A stretch of DNA of 64,000 nucleotides, taken from NCBI RefSeq assembly GCF_041154485.1, contig NZ_AP028669.1, positions 2,790,001 through 2,854,000 on the forward strand. The letters are read 5' to 3'. The notes under the pieces are model-generated. The model was not told the DNA's origin, searched no databases, and was given only the letters and a program-made list of their open reading frames with translations. Shown piece by piece: positions 17,087-30,458 of this stretch. Made by a program: the position numbers and the translations under genes. Position 1 is the first letter of the stretch. Every line of letters begins with the position of its first letter. The stretch comes from Variovorax sp. V93 (GTDB taxonomy: Bacteria > Pseudomonadota > Gammaproteobacteria > Burkholderiales > Burkholderiaceae_C).

Positions 17087-17120
17087 AAGGCCCCGGCAGA
17101 TGCCTGGGCCTTTTTCTTTT
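17087..17120 (+). terminator. Rho-independent terminator after the ECF cassette
   Basis: AAGGCCC at 17087-17093 pairs with GGGCCTT at 17106-17112 around a 12-nt loop and is followed by a T-rich tail (TTTCTTTT). It lies between two convergent genes. Confidence 0.8.
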
Positions 17121-17137
17121 CGGCTCGCTGGCGCAGT

Positions 17138-18067
17138 TCAGTGCGCGCTGGGAAGCGCGTTGTCGGCCACGGTGGCGCGGCGCCCGCGCAGCGCCAGCAG
17201 TTCGTTGAACACCAGCGCTCCGATGACCAGCGCACCGCCGGTCAGCACGCTCGCAGCCGGCTCCTCGCCCGCACCGATCCAGGCCAGTGCAATGCCGAAG
17301 ATCACTTCGAGCAGCGCGAGCAGTGCCACTTCGGGCGCCTTGAGCACCTGCGCGCACAGCACCGCCAGCACGCAGGGAATGGCCAGCTGGAAAACACCCA
17401 GGAAGGCCAGCAGGCCGAGATCGTGCGCATTGGCCTGGAACGGCAGCGCAAAAGGCAGCGTGAGCAGCGCGCTGAGCGCCGCGCCAATCAGCACCGCGGG
17501 AACCAGGTCGATGTCATGCCCCTTGGCACGCGCATGCTGAACCACCGTCCAATTGGTGGCACCCGCCAGCGGCACGCACAGCGCCACCAAGGTTCCGAGC
17601 AGCGATCCGCCCGCCGCCCCGCCCTGCGTCAGTTGCGTGCCGTACATCCAGGCAATGCCGAGGCCAGCCACCACGATGGCCACCCAGGTCCGCGCAGGCA
17701 GGCGATGGCCGATGAACAGGCGCGCGGCCAGCGCGGTGAGCAATGGGCCAAGGGACATCGTGACCAGCACGCTGGCCGTCGAAGCCAGCGTGAGCGCCAC
17801 CATGAAGGCCGTGAACATCACGGTCCAGCAGACGCCCGAGATCCAGAGCTCGCGCCCGCCCGAGCGGATCTGCGAAAACACCGCCCGGCCCCGCCAAAGC
17901 GGCAAGATCACCAGCAGCGCAAGCATCGTGAAGAAGCTGCGCCAGAAGGTGATCTCGAAACTGTGGGCCTGCGCCAGGTGCCGCGTGACGACGCCCGCCG
18001 TGGCCCACATCAGGGTCACGGCAACCATCAGCCACACGGCCCCGCCGTGGGTCAGGCGCAGCAGCAT
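17138..18067 (-). CDS. EamA/DMT-superfamily transporter
   Basis: A 309-residue inner-membrane protein with about ten hydrophobic segments and two EamA repeats. The first begins AVWLMVAVTLMWATAGVVTR; a second repeat starts near residue 165. The start at 18067 is chosen because it puts the first membrane helix at the N-terminus; the open frame continues upstream into typA and is rejected. It lies 13 bp downstream of typA on the same strand and so probably forms the tail of the rimP-typA operon. The substrate is unknown, and it is not closely similar to the EamA protein at 6129. Confidence 0.88.
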   Translation of the reverse strand: MLLRLTHGGAVWLMVAVTLMWATAGVVTRHLAQAHSFEITFWRSFFTMLALLVILPLWRGRAVFSQIRSGGRELWISGVCWTVMFTAFMVALTLASTASVLVTMSLGPLLTALAARLFIGHRLPARTWVAIVVAGLGIAWMYGTQLTQGGAAGGSLLGTLVALCVPLAGATNWTVVQHARAKGHDIDLVPAVLIGAALSALLTLPFALPFQANAHDLGLLAFLGVFQLAIPCVLAVLCAQVLKAPEVALLALLEVIFGIALAWIGAGEEPAASVLTGGALVIGALVFNELLALRGRRATVADNALPSAH

Positions 18068-18080
18068 GGCCGGATGGCGA

Positions 18081-19916
18081 TCAGCTCGCCATTTCGCGGC
18101 TGGCCCGCTTGCGCTCGTTTTCCTTGAGGAAGCGCTTGCGCAGGCGAACGCTCTTGGGCGTGATCTCGACCAGCTCGTCGTCCTCGATGAATTCCACGCC
18201 GTATTCCAGCGTGAGTTCGATCGGCGGCGTGATCTTGATCGCATCTTCCTTGCCCGAGACGCGGAAGTTGGTCAGCTGCTTGGTGCGCGTGGCGTTCACC
18301 ACCAGGTCGTTGTCGCGGCTGTGGATGCCCACGATCATGCCTTCGTACACCGGGTCGTTCGCCTTCACGAACATGCGGCCGCGGTCGTCGAGCTTGCCCA
18401 GGGCGTAGGTGAAGATTTCACCGTCGTCCATGGAAATCAGCACGCCGTTCTTGCGGCTGCCGATCTCGCCCTTGTGCGGTTCGTAGCTGTCGAAGATGTT
18501 GCTGATGAGGCCCGAGCCGCGCGTCAGGTTCAGGAATTCGTTGGTGAAGCCGATCAGGCCGCGCGCCGGAATGCGGTACTCGAGGCGCACGCGGCCGCGG
18601 CCGTCCGGTTCCATGTTGACCAGCTCGCCCTTGCGCTCGCCGAGGGCCTGCATCACGCCGCCCTGGTGCTGCTCTTCGATGTCGGCCGTCACCAGTTCGA
18701 TCGGCTCGTGCTTCTCGCCGTTGACCGTGCGGAACACCACGCGCGGCTTCGACACGGCCATTTCATAGCCTTCGCGGCGCATGTTTTCCAGCAGGATGGT
18801 CAGGTGCAGTTCGCCCCGGCCCATCACCTCGAAGATGCCTTCCTCGTCGGTTTCGTTCACGCGCAGCGCCACGTTGTGCTGCAGTTCCTTCTGCAGGCGG
18901 TCCCAGATCTGGCGGCTGGTGACGAACTTGCCTTCACGGCCGGCCAGCGGGCTGGTGTTGACGCAGAAGTTCATGGTCAGGGTCGGTTCGTCGACCTTGA
19001 GCATGGGCAGCGGCGACGGATTGGCCGGGTCGGTCACGGTCACGCCGATGCCGATGTCGGCAATGCCGTTGATCAGCACGATCTCGCCCGGGCCGGCTTC
19101 GGTGGCCTGCACGCGGTCCAGGCCCTGGAAGGTCAGCACCTGGTTCACGCGGCCCTTGATCGACTTGCCGTCCGGTCCTTCCATGACCAGCACGTCCATC
19201 ATCGGCTTCAGCGTGCCCTGGCTGATGCGGCCCACGCCGATGCGGCCGACGAAGGTCGAGAAGTCGAGCGCCGAGATCTGCAGCTGCAGCGGCGCGTTCG
19301 GATCGCCCTTTTGCGCCGGCACGTGCTTCAGGATGGTGTTGAACAGCGCCGACATGTCGGGGCCCCACTGCTCGCCGGGCGCTCCCTCTTCGAGCGAAGA
19401 CCAGCCGTTGATGCCCGAGGCGTACACCACGGGAAAGTCGAGCTGCTCGTCGGTGGCGCCGAGCTTGTCGAACAGGTCGAAGGCGGCATTCACCACCTTG
19501 TCGGGATTCGCGCCCGGCTTGTCGACCTTGTTCACGACCAGGATCGGCTTCAGGCCCAGGGCCAGCGCCTTCTTGGTCACGAAGCGGGTTTGCGGCATCG
19601 GGCCTTCCTGGGCGTCGATCAGCAGCACCACGCCATCGACCATCGACAGCGCGCGTTCCACTTCGCCGCCGAAGTCCGCGTGGCCGGGGGTGTCGACGAT
19701 GTTGATGTGCGTGCCTTCCCAGGTCACGGCGCAGTTCTTGGCCAGGATCGTGATGCCACGTTCCTTTTCGATGGCGTTGTTGTCCATCACCGTGTCGACC
19801 ACTTTCTCGTGCTCGGCAAAGGTGCCCGACTGGCGCAGCAGCTGGTCGACCATCGTGGTCTTGCCATGGTCGACGTGGGCAATGATGGCGATATTGCGGA
19901 TTTGCTTGGTACTCAT
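18081..19916 (-). CDS. typA: Translational GTPase TypA/BipA
   Basis: A 611-residue ribosome-associated GTPase involved in 50S assembly and stress adaptation. The G domain has the P-loop [15 protein letters not shown] near residues 12-26, [11 protein letters not shown] and NKVDKPG. EF-G-like domains II, III and V follow, then the BipA-specific C-terminal domain. The start [12 protein letters not shown] is typical. The start codon overlaps the truB stop as ATGA, so the two are coupled. It is in the distal part of the rimP operon. Confidence 0.97.
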   Translation of the reverse strand: MSTKQIRNIAIIAHVDHGKTTMVDQLLRQSGTFAEHEKVVDTVMDNNAIEKERGITILAKNCAVTWEGTHINIVDTPGHADFGGEVERALSMVDGVVLLIDAQEGPMPQTRFVTKKALALGLKPILVVNKVDKPGANPDKVVNAAFDLFDKLGATDEQLDFPVVYASGINGWSSLEEGAPGEQWGPDMSALFNTILKHVPAQKGDPNAPLQLQISALDFSTFVGRIGVGRISQGTLKPMMDVLVMEGPDGKSIKGRVNQVLTFQGLDRVQATEAGPGEIVLINGIADIGIGVTVTDPANPSPLPMLKVDEPTLTMNFCVNTSPLAGREGKFVTSRQIWDRLQKELQHNVALRVNETDEEGIFEVMGRGELHLTILLENMRREGYEMAVSKPRVVFRTVNGEKHEPIELVTADIEEQHQGGVMQALGERKGELVNMEPDGRGRVRLEYRIPARGLIGFTNEFLNLTRGSGLISNIFDSYEPHKGEIGSRKNGVLISMDDGEIFTYALGKLDDRGRMFVKANDPVYEGMIVGIHSRDNDLVVNATRTKQLTNFRVSGKEDAIKITPPIELTLEYGVEFIEDDELVEITPKSVRLRKRFLKENERKRASREMAS

Positions 19917-20881
19917 GGTGTCGCTTCGGTCTGTTGTGCGTTCAAAAGAATTTGCTGGATTTCGATGGGGTTCAGCAAGCGCCCCGGGATCAATTCGTTG
20001 GCGGCGATGTGGGCCGTCCCCAGGAAGGCGGGAGGCGCTTCGCCGAACACCGCCACATGGTCGGCATCGGGCCAGGTGCCGCGCCGGCGCAGGCCGGACA
20101 GGAAGCGCCCCGCATCTTCGCTGCCGAGCGTGACGACCGTATGGCCCTCGACCAGGGATTCGGCAGGCAACAATTGCGCCAGCCGCTCTTCCTCGCTCAT
20201 GGCTTCGAGCGCTTCGAGCGTGATGCACTGGGCCTCGCCGAAGCCGCCGGTGGCCGTGCGGCGCAGCGACGTGAGGTGCGCACCGCAGCCCAGCGCCTCG
20301 CCGATGTCTTCGCCCAGCGTACGGATATAGGTGCCCTTGCTCACGGAAGCCACGATCCTGATCGCATGGCCTGCCGCTTCGGAGGCGGCCTGCGTGATCT
20401 TCAATGCATGAATGACCACGTCGCGCGGCGCCCGCTCGATCTCGACGCCTTCGCGTGCGTATTCGTACAGCGCCTTGCCGTCCTTCTTGAGCGCACTGTG
20501 CATCGGCGGCACCTGCCGGATCGGACCGGTGAACTGCGCCTCGACGCGGGCCAGGTCTTCAGCGCTGACCTGCACCGGGCGCTCGGCAATCACCTCGCCC
20601 TCGGCGTCGCCGGTGGAGGTCTTGATGCCAAGGCGTGCCGTGGCCTCGTAGGTCTTGTCGGCATCGAGGTGCAATTGGCTGAACTTGGTGGCCGCGCCAA
20701 AGCACAGCGGCAACACGCCGGTGGCCAGCGGATCGAGCGTGCCGGTATGGCCCGCTTTTTCGGCGCGCAGCAGCCACTTGGCCTTTTGCAAGGCCTGGTT
20801 GCTGGAGAGTCCCAGCGGCTTGTCGAGCAACAACACCCCATGCACAGGGCGCCGCTGCACCCGTGTGCGTGGCGCATTCAT
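19913..20881 (-). CDS. truB: tRNA pseudouridine(55) synthase
   Basis: A 322-residue enzyme making pseudouridine 55 in the tRNA T-loop. The catalytic Asp50 lies in [32 protein letters not shown] and [14 protein letters not shown] are further family motifs. The C-terminal extension (about 245-322) is a PUA-like domain. The start at 20881 gives [20 protein letters not shown] and lies 2 bp after the rbfA stop. It overlaps typA by 4 nt. Confidence 0.97.
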   Translation of the reverse strand: MNAPRTRVQRRPVHGVLLLDKPLGLSSNQALQKAKWLLRAEKAGHTGTLDPLATGVLPLCFGAATKFSQLHLDADKTYEATARLGIKTSTGDAEGEVIAERPVQVSAEDLARVEAQFTGPIRQVPPMHSALKKDGKALYEYAREGVEIERAPRDVVIHALKITQAASEAAGHAIRIVASVSKGTYIRTLGEDIGEALGCGAHLTSLRRTATGGFGEAQCITLEALEAMSEEERLAQLLPAESLVEGHTVVTLGSEDAGRFLSGLRRRGTWPDADHVAVFGEAPPAFLGTAHIAANELIPGRLLNPIEIQQILLNAQQTEATP

Positions 20882-20883
20882 CG

Positions 20884-21255
20884 CTAGTCGTCTTTCGAAC
20901 GCGAAGCGACGGCCTGCGCAATGAGCGCATTCATGTCGGCCGCACGCTCGGTGGTGCGGTCGAACAGGAAGTGCAGCGTCGGCACGGTGTGGATGTGGAG
21001 GCGCTTGAACAGGCCGTTGCGCAGGAAGCCCGCGGCCTGGTTCAGCGCTTCGGTGGTTTCGGTCACGTCGCCCGTGAGCATGCTGAAGTAGATCTTCGCG
21101 TGCGCATAGTCGGGCGTGACCTCGACCGCCTGGATCGTGACCATGCCCACGCGCGGATCCTTCAACTCGCGCGCGATCAGCTCCGTCAGATCCCGCTGGA
21201 TCTGGTCGGCAACCTTGAACGCGCGGTTGGGGGCGGCGGCTTTTCTTTTGGGCAT
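20884..21255 (-). CDS. rbfA: 30S ribosome-binding factor
   Basis: A 123-residue KH-like protein needed for late 16S rRNA maturation and cold adaptation. Family motifs are [33 protein letters not shown] and [18 protein letters not shown]. It lies between infB (24 bp upstream) and truB (2 bp downstream), the usual order. Confidence 0.96.
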   Translation of the reverse strand: MPKRKAAAPNRAFKVADQIQRDLTELIARELKDPRVGMVTIQAVEVTPDYAHAKIYFSMLTGDVTETTEALNQAAGFLRNGLFKRLHIHTVPTLHFLFDRTTERAADMNALIAQAVASRSKDD

Positions 21256-21279
21256 GGGCTTGGTCGCATCGAACGCTTG

Positions 21280-24234
<2,955 letters not shown>

Positions 24235-24258
24235 ATTGGTTTCGTGCCTCCATGACCA

Positions 24259-25743
24259 TCACTCTTGGCCGGCGAACCAATGTTCGCGGGCTTTCAAGAT
24301 GAGGGCTTTGGCGTCATCGGCGCTGTGGCCGGTGATCTCGGTGAGTTCATCGACCGCGAGGTCGGCGAGGTCGTCGCGGGTGTGCACACCCGCCTCGGCC
24401 AGCTTGGGAATCAGCTCGGGGTCGAGGCCTTCGAGGTCGCGCAGATTCTGCGAGACGGTCTCGACGCCCTCTTCCTTGGCGATTTCCATGGTCAACAGCG
24501 CATCCTTGGCGCGCGAACGAAGCTCGTTGATCGTGTCTTCGTCGAAGGCTTCGATCTCCAGCATTTCGGAGATCGGCACATAGGCGACTTCCTCGAGGCT
24601 GTTGAAGCCCTCGGAGATCAGGATGTCGGCGATTTCCTCGTCGACGTCGAGTTTTTCCATGAACAGCTTGCGGCTGGCGTCGGTTTCGCTCGCCTGCTTC
24701 TGGGCCGATTCATTGGCGTCCATGATGTTGATCTTCCAGCCGGTCAGATCGGAGGCAAGCCTCACGTTCTGGCCGCCGCGGCCGATCGCGATGGCGAGGT
24801 TCTCCTCGTCGACCACCACGTCCATGGCGTGCTTTTCTTCATCGACCACGATGGACGACACGTTGGCCGGGGCCAGGGCGCCGATCACGAACTGGGCCGG
24901 GTCCTCGCTCCACAGCACGATGTCCACGCGCTCGCCGGCGAGCTCGTTGGTCACGGCGTTGACGCGCGTGCCGCGCACGCCGACACAGGTGCCAATGGGG
25001 TCGACACGCTTGTCGTGCGAGAGCACGGCGATCTTGGCGCGCGAGCCGGGATCGCGGGCGCAGCTCTTGATCTCGAGCAGGCCCTGTTCGATTTCGGGCA
25101 CTTCCTGGCGGAACAGCTCGATCATGAACTCGGGCGCCGAGCGCGACAGGATGATCGGCGCGCCGCGCAGCGTCAGGTCGACTTCCATGATCATGGCCCG
25201 CACGCGGTCGCCGTTGCGCAGGTTTTCCTTGGCGATCATCTCGCTGCGGCGCAGGCGCCCTTCGACGCGGCCGGCTTCCACGATGATGTCGCCCTTGTCC
25301 AGGCGCTTGACGGTGCCCACGAAGATCTTGTCGCCGCGCGACATGAAGTCGTTGAGCAGCATCTCGCGCTCGGCGTCGCGGATCTTCTGCAGGATGACCT
25401 GTTTGGCGGCCATGGCGCCGATGCGGCCGATCGGCACCGAGTCCACCGCTTCCTCGATGTACTCGCCGACCTCGATGTCGGGCATTTCTTCCTTGGCTTC
25501 GAACAGGAGGATTTCCTGGTCGGGCAGCTGCAAGCCGGCTTCGTCGGGGACGACGTGCCAGCGGCGGAAGGTCTCGTAGTCGCCGCTGTCGCGGTCGACC
25601 GAGACGCGGATGTCCACGTCGCCCTGGTGGAGCTTCTTGGTGGCTTGCGCCAGCGCGGACTCGACCGCGCCGAAAACCACGTCGCGCTCGACGTTCTTCT
25701 CGCGCGAGATCGCATCCACCAACATCAACATTTCGCGATTCAT
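24259..25743 (-). CDS. nusA: Transcription termination/antitermination factor NusA
   Basis: A 494-residue RNA polymerase-binding factor. In order: an N-terminal polymerase-binding domain (1-125), an S1 domain (around [18 protein letters not shown]), KH domains with [19 protein letters not shown] and [13 protein letters not shown], and two C-terminal helix-hairpin-helix repeats from about 365 that contact the polymerase alpha subunit. The start [10 protein letters not shown] at 25743 matches the family better than the ATG nine bases upstream. It lies 17 bp after rimP and 24 bp before infB. Confidence 0.97.
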   Translation of the reverse strand: MNREMLMLVDAISREKNVERDVVFGAVESALAQATKKLHQGDVDIRVSVDRDSGDYETFRRWHVVPDEAGLQLPDQEILLFEAKEEMPDIEVGEYIEEAVDSVPIGRIGAMAAKQVILQKIRDAEREMLLNDFMSRGDKIFVGTVKRLDKGDIIVEAGRVEGRLRRSEMIAKENLRNGDRVRAMIMEVDLTLRGAPIILSRSAPEFMIELFRQEVPEIEQGLLEIKSCARDPGSRAKIAVLSHDKRVDPIGTCVGVRGTRVNAVTNELAGERVDIVLWSEDPAQFVIGALAPANVSSIVVDEEKHAMDVVVDEENLAIAIGRGGQNVRLASDLTGWKINIMDANESAQKQASETDASRKLFMEKLDVDEEIADILISEGFNSLEEVAYVPISEMLEIEAFDEDTINELRSRAKDALLTMEIAKEEGVETVSQNLRDLEGLDPELIPKLAEAGVHTRDDLADLAVDELTEITGHSADDAKALILKAREHWFAGQE

Positions 25744-25760
25744 GCCACCCACTCCTCTAG

Positions 25761-26399
25761 TCAGTCCGGAACGTTGGTTCCGTCGTCAATATCCGAAAAA
25801 CCCGGTTGGGTTTTGGCCCTGCGGCCCTTGAAATCCACAATTGGCGCGAGCCGCGCATCGCGCAACTCATCCAGCACGAAACCGAGCGCATGCAACTTTG
25901 CAGGCGCGCGCTTCTTGCTGACTTTTTGACCCGGTTTGGGCTCCGGCGCATCGCTCCAGACGATTTGCCAGCCCGGGGCCCCGTCGCCCCCCGCCACGCG
26001 CTCCAGCGTGCCGCGAAATTTCTTGCGGGTGGCAGACACCTGCCCCGCCGCCGCGGCACCCATGGGCGCCTTGAGCGTGATGTCGATCACCTCGCCCACG
26101 AAACGCTCGAAATCCTGCTCATTGCGAAGCGGACGGTCAATACCCGGCGAGGAAACCTCGAGCCGCTTGTAATCGACACCGTCGACCTCGAGCGCAAACT
26201 GCAACTGGCGCGTGACCTTCTCGCAATCCTCGACCGTCACGAAGGGTTCGGGAATGCCTGCAGCCACAGCTTCCGATGTGGGGGCAGTCCAGGGCAAATC
26301 AATTGTCACGCGCAGCAATCCCCCGGCCGAGCGTTCGATCTCGACCAGGTCGTAGCCGAGACCGGCCACGGTTTGTTCCACTGTCTGCTGCAATGCCAC
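25761..26399 (-). CDS. rimP: Ribosome maturation factor RimP
   Basis: A 212-residue protein required for 30S subunit maturation. The N-terminal domain has [20 protein letters not shown] and [20 protein letters not shown]. The hallmark [20 protein letters not shown] follows, then an Sm-like C-terminal domain. An inserted or extended Lys/Pro-rich stretch (about 150-170) makes it longer than the usual 150-160 residues. It is the first gene of the rimP-nusA-infB-rbfA-truB-typA operon. Confidence 0.95.
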   Translation of the reverse strand: MALQQTVEQTVAGLGYDLVEIERSAGGLLRVTIDLPWTAPTSEAVAAGIPEPFVTVEDCEKVTRQLQFALEVDGVDYKRLEVSSPGIDRPLRNEQDFERFVGEVIDITLKAPMGAAAAGQVSATRKKFRGTLERVAGGDGAPGWQIVWSDAPEPKPGQKVSKKRAPAKLHALGFVLDELRDARLAPIVDFKGRRAKTQPGFSDIDDGTNVPD

Positions 26400-26477
26400 G
26401 TGTTTGAAATTGCCTTGTAAAAATGCTTATGCGTGCCACCCGCCGCCACGGGTGTCACGCATCGAAATTGCATAGAC

Positions 26478-26515
26478 CAAAAAAAACGGGCGGTTGGTAC
26501 CCGCCCGTTTGGTCG
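26478..26515 (-). terminator. Rho-independent terminator after the MFS gene
   Basis: ACGGGCGG at 26486-26493 pairs with CCGCCCGT at 26501-26508 around a 7-nt loop. On the minus strand it is followed by a run of T residues. It separates the MFS gene (ending 26568) from the rimP operon. Confidence 0.85.
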
Positions 26516-26567
26516 TGAGCCTCGAATTATATGCTATTCCCGTGATAAATGAAGTGGCTTGGCCTGC

Positions 26568-27767
26568 TCAAAGCGCCACTTTGCGGCGGGATTTTGACCA
26601 GACCACGGCAAACAGCACCGATCCGAGCGCCAGAGCGGCGGCGGCCACCAGCAGCGGGAGCTCGAAAGACCCGGTCCGCTGGGCCAGCGGCGCGGCAAAC
26701 AGCGGGCCGATGATCTGCCCGACCCCATACGAAGCGGTCGCATAGCCGATCAGCCCGGCCGCGGCATTGCCGCGCAGCCGGCGCGCATCCCGCATCGCAA
26801 AAAGGGTGATGGCCGTGAAAGGCATCCCCAGCAGCAGGCTGCCGAGCGCAAAGCCGGTGATGGTGGGCCACGCCACCGAGAGCACCACGCCCAGCGCCTG
26901 CAGCGCATAGGCCGCGGCCAGCAGCAGCCGGTTGTCCCAATGGATGGGGGCGCGGGCGCCGATCAGCGCGCCCGGGATGATCGCCAGCCCGAACAGGGGC
27001 CAGAAGAAGTCGGGCCATGGCGAGCCCGGCAGGGCCTGGCGCGCGATCACCGGCAGGAAGGTGGCGGTGATGATGTAGCCGAAGCCGGCCAGCCCATAGA
27101 GCGCGACCAGCCAGACGGCGTCGCTGCGCGCGGAAGGCGACGCGGGCACGCCGGCCTGGGCGGACGGCGCGCCCGCGGAGCCTTGCGCCGAGGGCGAGTC
27201 ACCATCGTCGAACACGCGCCAGATCGACGCCACCAGCACCACCGCCAAGAGGCCCAGGCCGATCCATCCCGCCTCGGAACCCCAGCGTCCGAGCGCGCCG
27301 CCGAGCAGGCCGGTCATCGCGATGCCGATGCCGGGACCCGTGTAGATCACGCCGGCCAGCGCCGGGGAATGGGTTTCGGCCAGCCGCCGCAGGCCCCAGC
27401 CGGACGCGAAAACAAAGACCCAGGCACTCATCACCCCAGCCGCCGCGCGCAGGATGCCCCAGCTTGTGAAGCTGTGCAGCACGCCCATCCCCACCAGCAG
27501 CGCCGCCGTGGCCACGAGGCCGCCGCGCACCATGCGCTTGGCCTGGATGCCGATGGCCGCGCAACTGACTGCGCCAAGAAAGTAACCGAGGTAATTGAGC
27601 GAAGCCAGCACGCCGCCGGCCTCGAGCTGGAGTTTTCCCTCGTGCAGCATGATCGGCAGCATGGGCGTGAAGGCAAAGCGCCCCAGGCCCATGGCAACGG
27701 CCAAGGTCACCATGCACGCCAGTGCCGCGCGCCAGGCACCGCGCCTGTCCCGTCCGATATCCGACAT
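26568..27767 (-). CDS. YbfB/YjiJ-family MFS transporter
   Basis: A 399-residue membrane protein with 12 predicted helices. The family signature appears early: LAVAMGLGRFAFTPMLPIML; helix 5 has YTGPGIGIAMTGLLGG. A hydrophilic Ala/Ser/Pro-rich loop of about 30 residues (near 195-225) separates the two halves. Substrates of this family are not established. The start at 27767 avoids an upstream frame that runs into yejF. The gene is 19 bp downstream of yejF and may be read with it, and it ends at a strong terminator. Confidence 0.88.
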   Translation of the reverse strand: MSDIGRDRRGAWRAALACMVTLAVAMGLGRFAFTPMLPIMLHEGKLQLEAGGVLASLNYLGYFLGAVSCAAIGIQAKRMVRGGLVATAALLVGMGVLHSFTSWGILRAAAGVMSAWVFVFASGWGLRRLAETHSPALAGVIYTGPGIGIAMTGLLGGALGRWGSEAGWIGLGLLAVVLVASIWRVFDDGDSPSAQGSAGAPSAQAGVPASPSARSDAVWLVALYGLAGFGYIITATFLPVIARQALPGSPWPDFFWPLFGLAIIPGALIGARAPIHWDNRLLLAAAYALQALGVVLSVAWPTITGFALGSLLLGMPFTAITLFAMRDARRLRGNAAAGLIGYATASYGVGQIIGPLFAAPLAQRTGSFELPLLVAAAALALGSVLFAVVWSKSRRKVAL

Positions 27768-27786
27768 TTCCTTTGATTCCGTTGTT

Positions 27787-29418
27787 CTATTCCAGCAGCG
27801 CGGCGGCCACCAGCTTCTTTGTGTAGGGATGCTCGGGCGCATCGAGCACGCGCTCGACCGCACCGGCTTCGAGGATGGCGCCATCCTTCATCACGATGAC
27901 CTGGTGCGCCATGGCGCGGATCACCTCGACGTCGTGCGTGATCAGCAGGTAGCTCAGGCCGCGCTCGCGCTGCAGGCGCTGCAGCAGCCCCAGCACCTGC
28001 TTCTGGATCGTCACGTCGAGCGCGCTCGTGGGCTCGTCCAGCACCAGCAGCTGCGGATCGACGATGAGCGCACGCGCAATCGCGAGGCGCTGGCGCTGCC
28101 CGCCCGAGAACTCGTGCGGATAGCGGTCGAGCAGCGAGGGAAACTGCGCCTCGTTCAAGCCCACGTCGTCCAGCGCCGCCAGTGCCCGCGCGCGGCGCTG
28201 CGCCGTGTCGAGCTCGGGCGCGTGCACGCGCAGCCCCTCGCCCACGATCTGCTCGACCGTCATGCGCGGCGAGAGCGAAGAGAACGGGTCCTGGAAAACC
28301 ACCTGCATGACCCGGCGCAAGGCCAGGTCGGAGCTCCGGTCCACCGCCCAGCCCTTGCCGTCGACCTTCAGCGCACCCTGGTGTTTCAGCAGCCCGAGGG
28401 CGGCCAGCGCCAGCGTGGACTTGCCCGATCCGGACTCGCCGACCACGCCCAGCGTTTCGCCCGGTGCGATGCGGAAATCCGCGTTCTGCACCGCGATGAA
28501 CTCGCCCTTGCGGAACCAGCCGGCAAAACCGGGCCGGGGCACCGGGTAGCCCACCCGCAGGCCCGTGGCCTCGAGCACCGGCCGCGCGCCGGCGCCCGCG
28601 GGCACGGCGGTGACATTGCGCTCGGGATGGCTGTCGATCAGCTTGCGGGTGTAGGCGTGCTGCGGCGCCTCGAACACGGCCGCCACGGCGCCCTGCTCCA
28701 CGATGTGGCCGTCCTCCATCACCGCGACCCGGTCGGCGAACCGGCGCACCAGGTTGAGGTCATGCGTGATCAGTAGCACGGCCATGCCATGCTTTCGTTG
28801 CAGGTCGGCGAGCAGCTCGAGGATTTGCGCGCGCACCGTGACGTCGAGCGCGGTGGTCGGTTCGTCGGCCAGCAGCAGGCGCGGCTTGCAGGCCAGCGCC
28901 ATGGCGATCATGGCGCGCTGGCGCTGGCCACCCGAGAGCTGGTGCGGAAACGCCCTCGCCCGCCGCTCGGGCTCCGGAATTCCGGTGTCGGCCAGCAGCT
29001 GCACGGCCGCCGCCTGGGCCGCGCGCGCCGACAGGCCCTCGTGCAATTCGAGCACCTCGGCAATCTGGTCGCCCACGGTGTAGAGCGCGTTGAGGGCGGT
29101 CATCGGCTCCTGGAAGATCATCGCGATCTCCTTGCCGCGGATGCCGCGCAACTCCCGTTCCGGAATCGACAGCAGGTCGCGCCCGTTCGGCATATTGCCG
29201 GAGTCGAACAGCATCGCCGTGCCGGCCACGTCGGCGTTCTGCGCCAGGCGCAGCAGCGACAGCGCCGTGACGGTCTTGCCCGAACCCGATTCGCCGACCA
29301 GCGCGAGCTTCTCCCCCGCGGCGATGCGGAAGTCGATGCCGTGCACCACCTCCTTGCCGCCGAAGGCCACGCGCAGCCCTTTCACGTCCAGCAGCGGCTG
29401 GTGCTTCGTTTCGCTCAC
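27787..29418 (-). CDS. yejF: Microcin C/oligopeptide ABC transporter, fused ATPase YejF
   Basis: A 543-residue protein with two nucleotide-binding domains in one chain. Walker A motifs are GESGSGKT (first half) and GESGSGKS (second half, near residue 325). Each half has an LSGGQRQR or FSGGQRQR signature and a Walker B ([16 protein letters not shown]). Each ends with the oligopeptide-type C-terminal region. The GTG start at 29418 overlaps the yejE stop as GTGA. It powers the YejABE importer for peptides (in E. coli also microcin C). Confidence 0.94.
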   Translation of the reverse strand: MSETKHQPLLDVKGLRVAFGGKEVVHGIDFRIAAGEKLALVGESGSGKTVTALSLLRLAQNADVAGTAMLFDSGNMPNGRDLLSIPERELRGIRGKEIAMIFQEPMTALNALYTVGDQIAEVLELHEGLSARAAQAAAVQLLADTGIPEPERRARAFPHQLSGGQRQRAMIAMALACKPRLLLADEPTTALDVTVRAQILELLADLQRKHGMAVLLITHDLNLVRRFADRVAVMEDGHIVEQGAVAAVFEAPQHAYTRKLIDSHPERNVTAVPAGAGARPVLEATGLRVGYPVPRPGFAGWFRKGEFIAVQNADFRIAPGETLGVVGESGSGKSTLALAALGLLKHQGALKVDGKGWAVDRSSDLALRRVMQVVFQDPFSSLSPRMTVEQIVGEGLRVHAPELDTAQRRARALAALDDVGLNEAQFPSLLDRYPHEFSGGQRQRLAIARALIVDPQLLVLDEPTSALDVTIQKQVLGLLQRLQRERGLSYLLITHDVEVIRAMAHQVIVMKDGAILEAGAVERVLDAPEHPYTKKLVAAALLE

Positions 29419-30458
29419 TTGTCGGCCTTCCGCGGATCGAGGGCGTCGCGCAGCGCGTCGCCCATGAAGGTGAGCAGCATCAGCGTCACGACCAGCACGC
29501 CGAAGGTGGACAGCGAGATCCACCAGGCGTCGATGTTGGCCTTGCCCTGGCTCAGCAGTTCGCCCAGCGACGGCGTGCCCGGCGGCACGCCCAGGCCCAG
29601 GAAATCGAGCGAGGTCAGCGCCAGGATGGCCGCGCTCATGCGAAACGGCAGGAAGGTGACGACCGGCACCATGCTGTTGGGCAGGATGTGGCGCCACATG
29701 ATCTGCAGGTTGCCCACGCCGAGGGCGCGCGCGGCGCGCACGTAGTCCATCTGGCGGTTGCGCAGGAACTCGGCGCGCACGTAGTCGGCCAGGCCCATCC
29801 AGCCGAACAGGCTCAGCAGGATCAGCAGCAGCGCCACGCTGGGCGCGAAGATCGCGCTGAAGATGATCAGCAGGTAGAGTTCGGGCATCGACGCCCAGAT
29901 CTCGATGAAGCGCTGGAACGCAAGGTCGATCTTGCCCGCGAAGTAGCCCTGCACCGCCCCTGCGATCACGCCAAGCACCGTGCCAATGACGGTCAGCGCC
30001 AGGCCGAACAGCACGCTCACGCGAAAGCCGTAGATCAGCTGCGCGAGCAGGTCGCGGCCGCGGTCGTCGGTGCCGAAGAAGTTCTCGCGCGACGGCGCCG
30101 CGGGATTGGGTTGCGAGGCGAAATAGTTCAGCGTGCGCGGGCCGTAGCGGTTGGGCGCAAAGAGCGCCCAGTTGGAACCTTCGGTGATGCGCTTCTGGAT
30201 GAAAGGGTCGAGGTAGTCGGCTGGCGTCTCGAAATCGCCGCCGAAGGTTTTCTCGGAGTAGTCGCGCAGCACCGGGAAGTAGGTCTGCCCCTCGTAGCGC
30301 ACGACCAGCGGCTTCTCGGTGGACAGCAGCTCGGCGAACAGGCTCAGTACCACCAGGGTCGAGAAGACCACCAGGCTCCAGAAGCCCAGCGGATTGCGGC
30401 GGAAGCGGCGCCAGGCGCGGCGGCCCGGGCTCACGGAAACAATGGCGGCGCTAGTCAA
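29415..30458 (-). CDS. yejE: Oligopeptide ABC transporter permease YejE
   Basis: A 347-residue inner-membrane permease of the DppC/OppC class. It has an N-terminal membrane helix ([20 protein letters not shown]), a long periplasmic loop (about 55-130) and five further helices from about 140. The EAA loop for ATPase contact reads [20 protein letters not shown]. It overlaps yejB by 8 nt upstream and yejF by 4 nt downstream. Confidence 0.94.
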   Translation of the reverse strand: MTSAAIVSVSPGRRAWRRFRRNPLGFWSLVVFSTLVVLSLFAELLSTEKPLVVRYEGQTYFPVLRDYSEKTFGGDFETPADYLDPFIQKRITEGSNWALFAPNRYGPRTLNYFASQPNPAAPSRENFFGTDDRGRDLLAQLIYGFRVSVLFGLALTVIGTVLGVIAGAVQGYFAGKIDLAFQRFIEIWASMPELYLLIIFSAIFAPSVALLLILLSLFGWMGLADYVRAEFLRNRQMDYVRAARALGVGNLQIMWRHILPNSMVPVVTFLPFRMSAAILALTSLDFLGLGVPPGTPSLGELLSQGKANIDAWWISLSTFGVLVVTLMLLTFMGDALRDALDPRKADK

